A stretch of 64,000 nt of DNA, taken from Chitinophaga sp. YR627. GTDB taxonomy: Bacteria > Bacteroidota > Bacteroidia > Chitinophagales > Chitinophagaceae. This document shows, piece by piece, positions 62,501 to 64,000 of this stretch. The notes below the pieces were generated by a model. That model saw nothing but the letters and a program-made list of their open reading frames with translations. It did not search any database and was not told the DNA's origin. The stretch lies in NCBI RefSeq assembly GCF_900114995.1, contig NZ_FOUX01000001.1, positions 1,922,001 through 1,986,000 of the forward strand. Reading direction: 5' to 3'. The translations under genes were made by a program, and so were the position numbers. Position 1 is the first letter of the stretch. Every line of letters starts with the position of its first letter.

Positions 62501-63582
62501 GCCAGTAATTTCTGCTCATTTTCTTCCAGTAAGGCACGCGTTTTCGGTAGACAGTAAGCATGATTCGCCTGTATAAAGGACAACATGTTTTCCCGCAGAA
62601 AACAGCGCAGGTCAAATGCTTTACCCGAACTATTCGCACTCACCAGCATTCTGACCTCCACAGAACGGTCTGTAATGTTGGTGACCTGCATCACCTGCAC
62701 CCGCTTATCCCATAAAGGATGATCCTTTAAGATCCGCTCAAACTCCACACGCAGGATGTCAATAGGCGCTGTATAGTCCAGATACAGGAATGCCGTACCC
62801 AGTATCGCCGACCCGGTGCGGGTCCAGTTCTGGAAAGGCTTTTCTATAAAATAGTTGATCGGTAAGATCAGTTTACGCTGGTCCCAGATCCCCAGTACCA
62901 CATAGGTCAGGGTGATCTCTTCCACTCTGCCCCATTCTCCCTCCACCACCAGTACATCATCAATACGGATCGGCTGTGTAAAAGCCAGCTGCATTCCCGC
63001 CAGGAAATTGGATAAGGAACGTTGCGCCGCAAAACCCACAATGATACCACCGACACCCACACCGGTCAGTAAACCCGCGCCAATCTTCCGCAGACTATCA
63101 AAACTCAGCAACACGGCACATAGGGTCAGCACAAATATCATACTGATTGCCAGTTTACGCACAAACTGTAACTGTGTACGCATCTTCCGCTCACGCAGAT
63201 TATCCTCTTTTTTCAGGTCATAGGCATGCATCACATAATCCTCAAAAACCTTTACCAGTCCAGCCAGAATCAATCCAAAGGCAATGATCAGCGAGATCTC
63301 CACGATACGGTTTAATACATCCATCGGCTTTTTTGCCAGTTCCATAAACGGCAGCACCATATCCAATACCAATACCGGCAAAAAATAATTGATCGGTTTT
63401 CCCAGTCTTTTCAGAATAGATCTGATCAGGGAATAGTCCGTCGCGTTCTTACCGGCCGTCAGCTTCAGGATCAGCGCGAGCAGGTATTTACAGAGAAAAC
63501 CCGTAATCAGTGCGGCACAGCCAAGCAAAATATTCCATACAATCGGCGGTAAATGAAGATCTTTCTGTAAATTTTCCAGCAT
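62491..63582 (-). CDS. MscS-family mechanosensitive ion channel
   Basis: A 363-residue inner-membrane channel that opens on membrane stretch to release solutes. Four membrane segments are visible (about 14-36, 66-84, 92-118, 145-165), then the pore helix GAGLLTGVGVGGIIVGFAAQRSLSNFLAGMQLAFTQPIRIDD, the hallmark of MscS, and a cytosolic beta/alpha-beta domain. The extra N-terminal helices place it in the larger MscS-like group. It is convergent with the VOC gene (10-base overlap) and divergent from the DEAD-box helicase. Confidence 0.92.
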   Translation of the reverse strand: MLENLQKDLHLPPIVWNILLGCAALITGFLCKYLLALILKLTAGKNATDYSLIRSILKRLGKPINYFLPVLVLDMVLPFMELAKKPMDVLNRIVEISLIIAFGLILAGLVKVFEDYVMHAYDLKKEDNLRERKMRTQLQFVRKLAISMIFVLTLCAVLLSFDSLRKIGAGLLTGVGVGGIIVGFAAQRSLSNFLAGMQLAFTQPIRIDDVLVVEGEWGRVEEITLTYVVLGIWDQRKLILPINYFIEKPFQNWTRTGSAILGTAFLYLDYTAPIDILRVEFERILKDHPLWDKRVQVMQVTNITDRSVEVRMLVSANSSGKAFDLRCFLRENMLSFIQANHAYCLPKTRALLEENEQKLLAQG

Positions 63583-63663
63583 CTCGGTTAATTATTGGTT
63601 CCCGCATTTCCCGCAAAGAACATACCGTATGTGCTCTGATTACAATTACGTATCTTTAGCGTA

Positions 63664-63671
63664 TATATTTG
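63664..63671 (+). promoter_or_regulatory. Candidate -7 element (TATATTTG) of the DEAD-box gene
   Basis: A perfect TAnnTTTG match 24 bases before the probable TTG start codon at 63695. No -33 TTG at the usual distance. Confidence 0.48.
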
Positions 63672-63694
63672 TGAATTAAAACCATATAAGCACT

Positions 63695-64000
63695 TTGTAT
63701 TTTGATGAATTTGACCTGGACGACAGGGTCCTGGATGGAATAGATGCGATGGGATATACGACGGCGACGCCAGTCCAGGAAAAAGTTATCCCCCCGATTA
63801 TAGCAGGTAAGGACATTCTGGCCTGTGCCCAGACTGGTACCGGTAAAACAGCCGCTTTCCTGCTGCCTATATTGCACCGCTTGATCACTGAGCCCCATGA
63901 TGCAGGTAAAATCAACTCACTGATTATAGTACCGACCCGTGAACTGGCAGTCCAGATTGCCCAGACACTGGAGGGTATGTCTTATTTTACCTCCGTCAGC
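63695..64000 (+). CDS. DEAD/DEAH-box RNA helicase, N-terminal part
   Basis: The window ends inside this gene; 102 codons are visible. The translation begins LYFDEFDLDDRVLDGIDAMGY and shows the Q motif (TATPVQEKVIPPII), motif I AQTGTGKTAAFLLP, and motif Ia PTRELAVQIAQTL, the order of an ATP-dependent RNA helicase of the RhlE/DeaD type. No in-frame ATG lies between the preceding stop (63677) and motif Q except one inside the domain, so a TTG at 63695 is the likely start, which is unusual. Divergent from the MscS gene. Confidence 0.88.
   Translation, partial: MYFDEFDLDDRVLDGIDAMGYTTATPVQEKVIPPIIAGKDILACAQTGTGKTAAFLLPILHRLITEPHDAGKINSLIIVPTRELAVQIAQTLEGMSYFTSVS

Noticed and set aside
4050..64000. 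Single horizontally transferred island or undescribed defence system
   Set aside because: I found no integrase, transposase, restriction, toxin or phage genes, and codon style is even across the window; the unusual structures are local repeats and regulation.

Overview
The window is a chromosomal stretch of a Bacteroidota bacterium, most likely a Chitinophagaceae member close to Chitinophaga (inference from gene content; no database search was possible). The evidence is a type IX secretion sorting domain, a FecR/DUF4974 anti-sigma factor, a Nudix-type AraR repressor in place of an AraC-type one, a GH92 mannosidase, DUF3857/transglutaminase proteins, few Shine-Dalgarno sequences, and repeated TAnnTTTG -7 promoter elements just upstream of start codons. 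I see no rRNA, tRNA, CRISPR array, prophage or complete insertion sequence.

Layout. 1-3.9 kb: start of a probable zinc-type alcohol dehydrogenase, a ClC chloride channel, a PAP2 phosphatase, a Tat-exported metallophosphoesterase and a small basic protein. 4.0-10.2 kb: a minus-strand tripartite efflux operon (small secreted protein, TolC, RND pump, adaptor lipoprotein). 10.3-16.8 kb: a LytTR regulator, an M28 peptidase, and a hybrid histidine kinase flanked by two tiny Lys/Ala/His-rich secreted proteins. 16.9-27.7 kb: housekeeping and stress genes (guanine deaminase, SMR exporter, Crp/Fnr regulator, ClpB, two tandem DUF3857 proteins, QueG, RBBP9-like hydrolase). 27.7-28.2 kb: low-complexity repeats. 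28.2-33.1 kb: the arabinose operon araB-araD-araA with its regulator araR. 33.4-42.3 kb: a HAD protein, a conserved hypothetical, a zone of duplication debris, a dicarboxylate symporter, a YdcF-like protein, an amidohydrolase, and a SAM-riboswitch-controlled trans-sulfuration enzyme. 42.4-49.8 kb: an SDR protein, a TetR repressor and a second RND operon (TolC, adaptor, pump) with matching candidate operators. 49.9-57.9 kb: an SGNH hydrolase, a pseudo-receiver LuxR regulator, a CPA1 antiporter, an orphan FecR and a GH92 mannosidase. 58.4-64 kb: a repeat-bearing OmpA-like surface protein with a T9SS partner and a secreted VOC protein, an MscS channel, and the start of a DEAD-box helicase.

Regulatory circuits readable from the sequence: (1) TGTCA-N5-ACAAT sites upstream of araB, upstream of araR and upstream of the dicarboxylate symporter; (2) the palindrome TAAACA-G-TGTTTA/TGTTCA upstream of tetR and of the efflux operon it should control; (3) a full SAM-I riboswitch with promoter and terminator. 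The most unusual structures are three 143-bp tandem copies of the 3' end of a CPCC zinc-ribbon gene, an inverted and scrambled promoter-plus-5' copy of the neighbouring symporter, and an AT-rich repeat that sits at gene 3' ends and in places supplies the stop codon.
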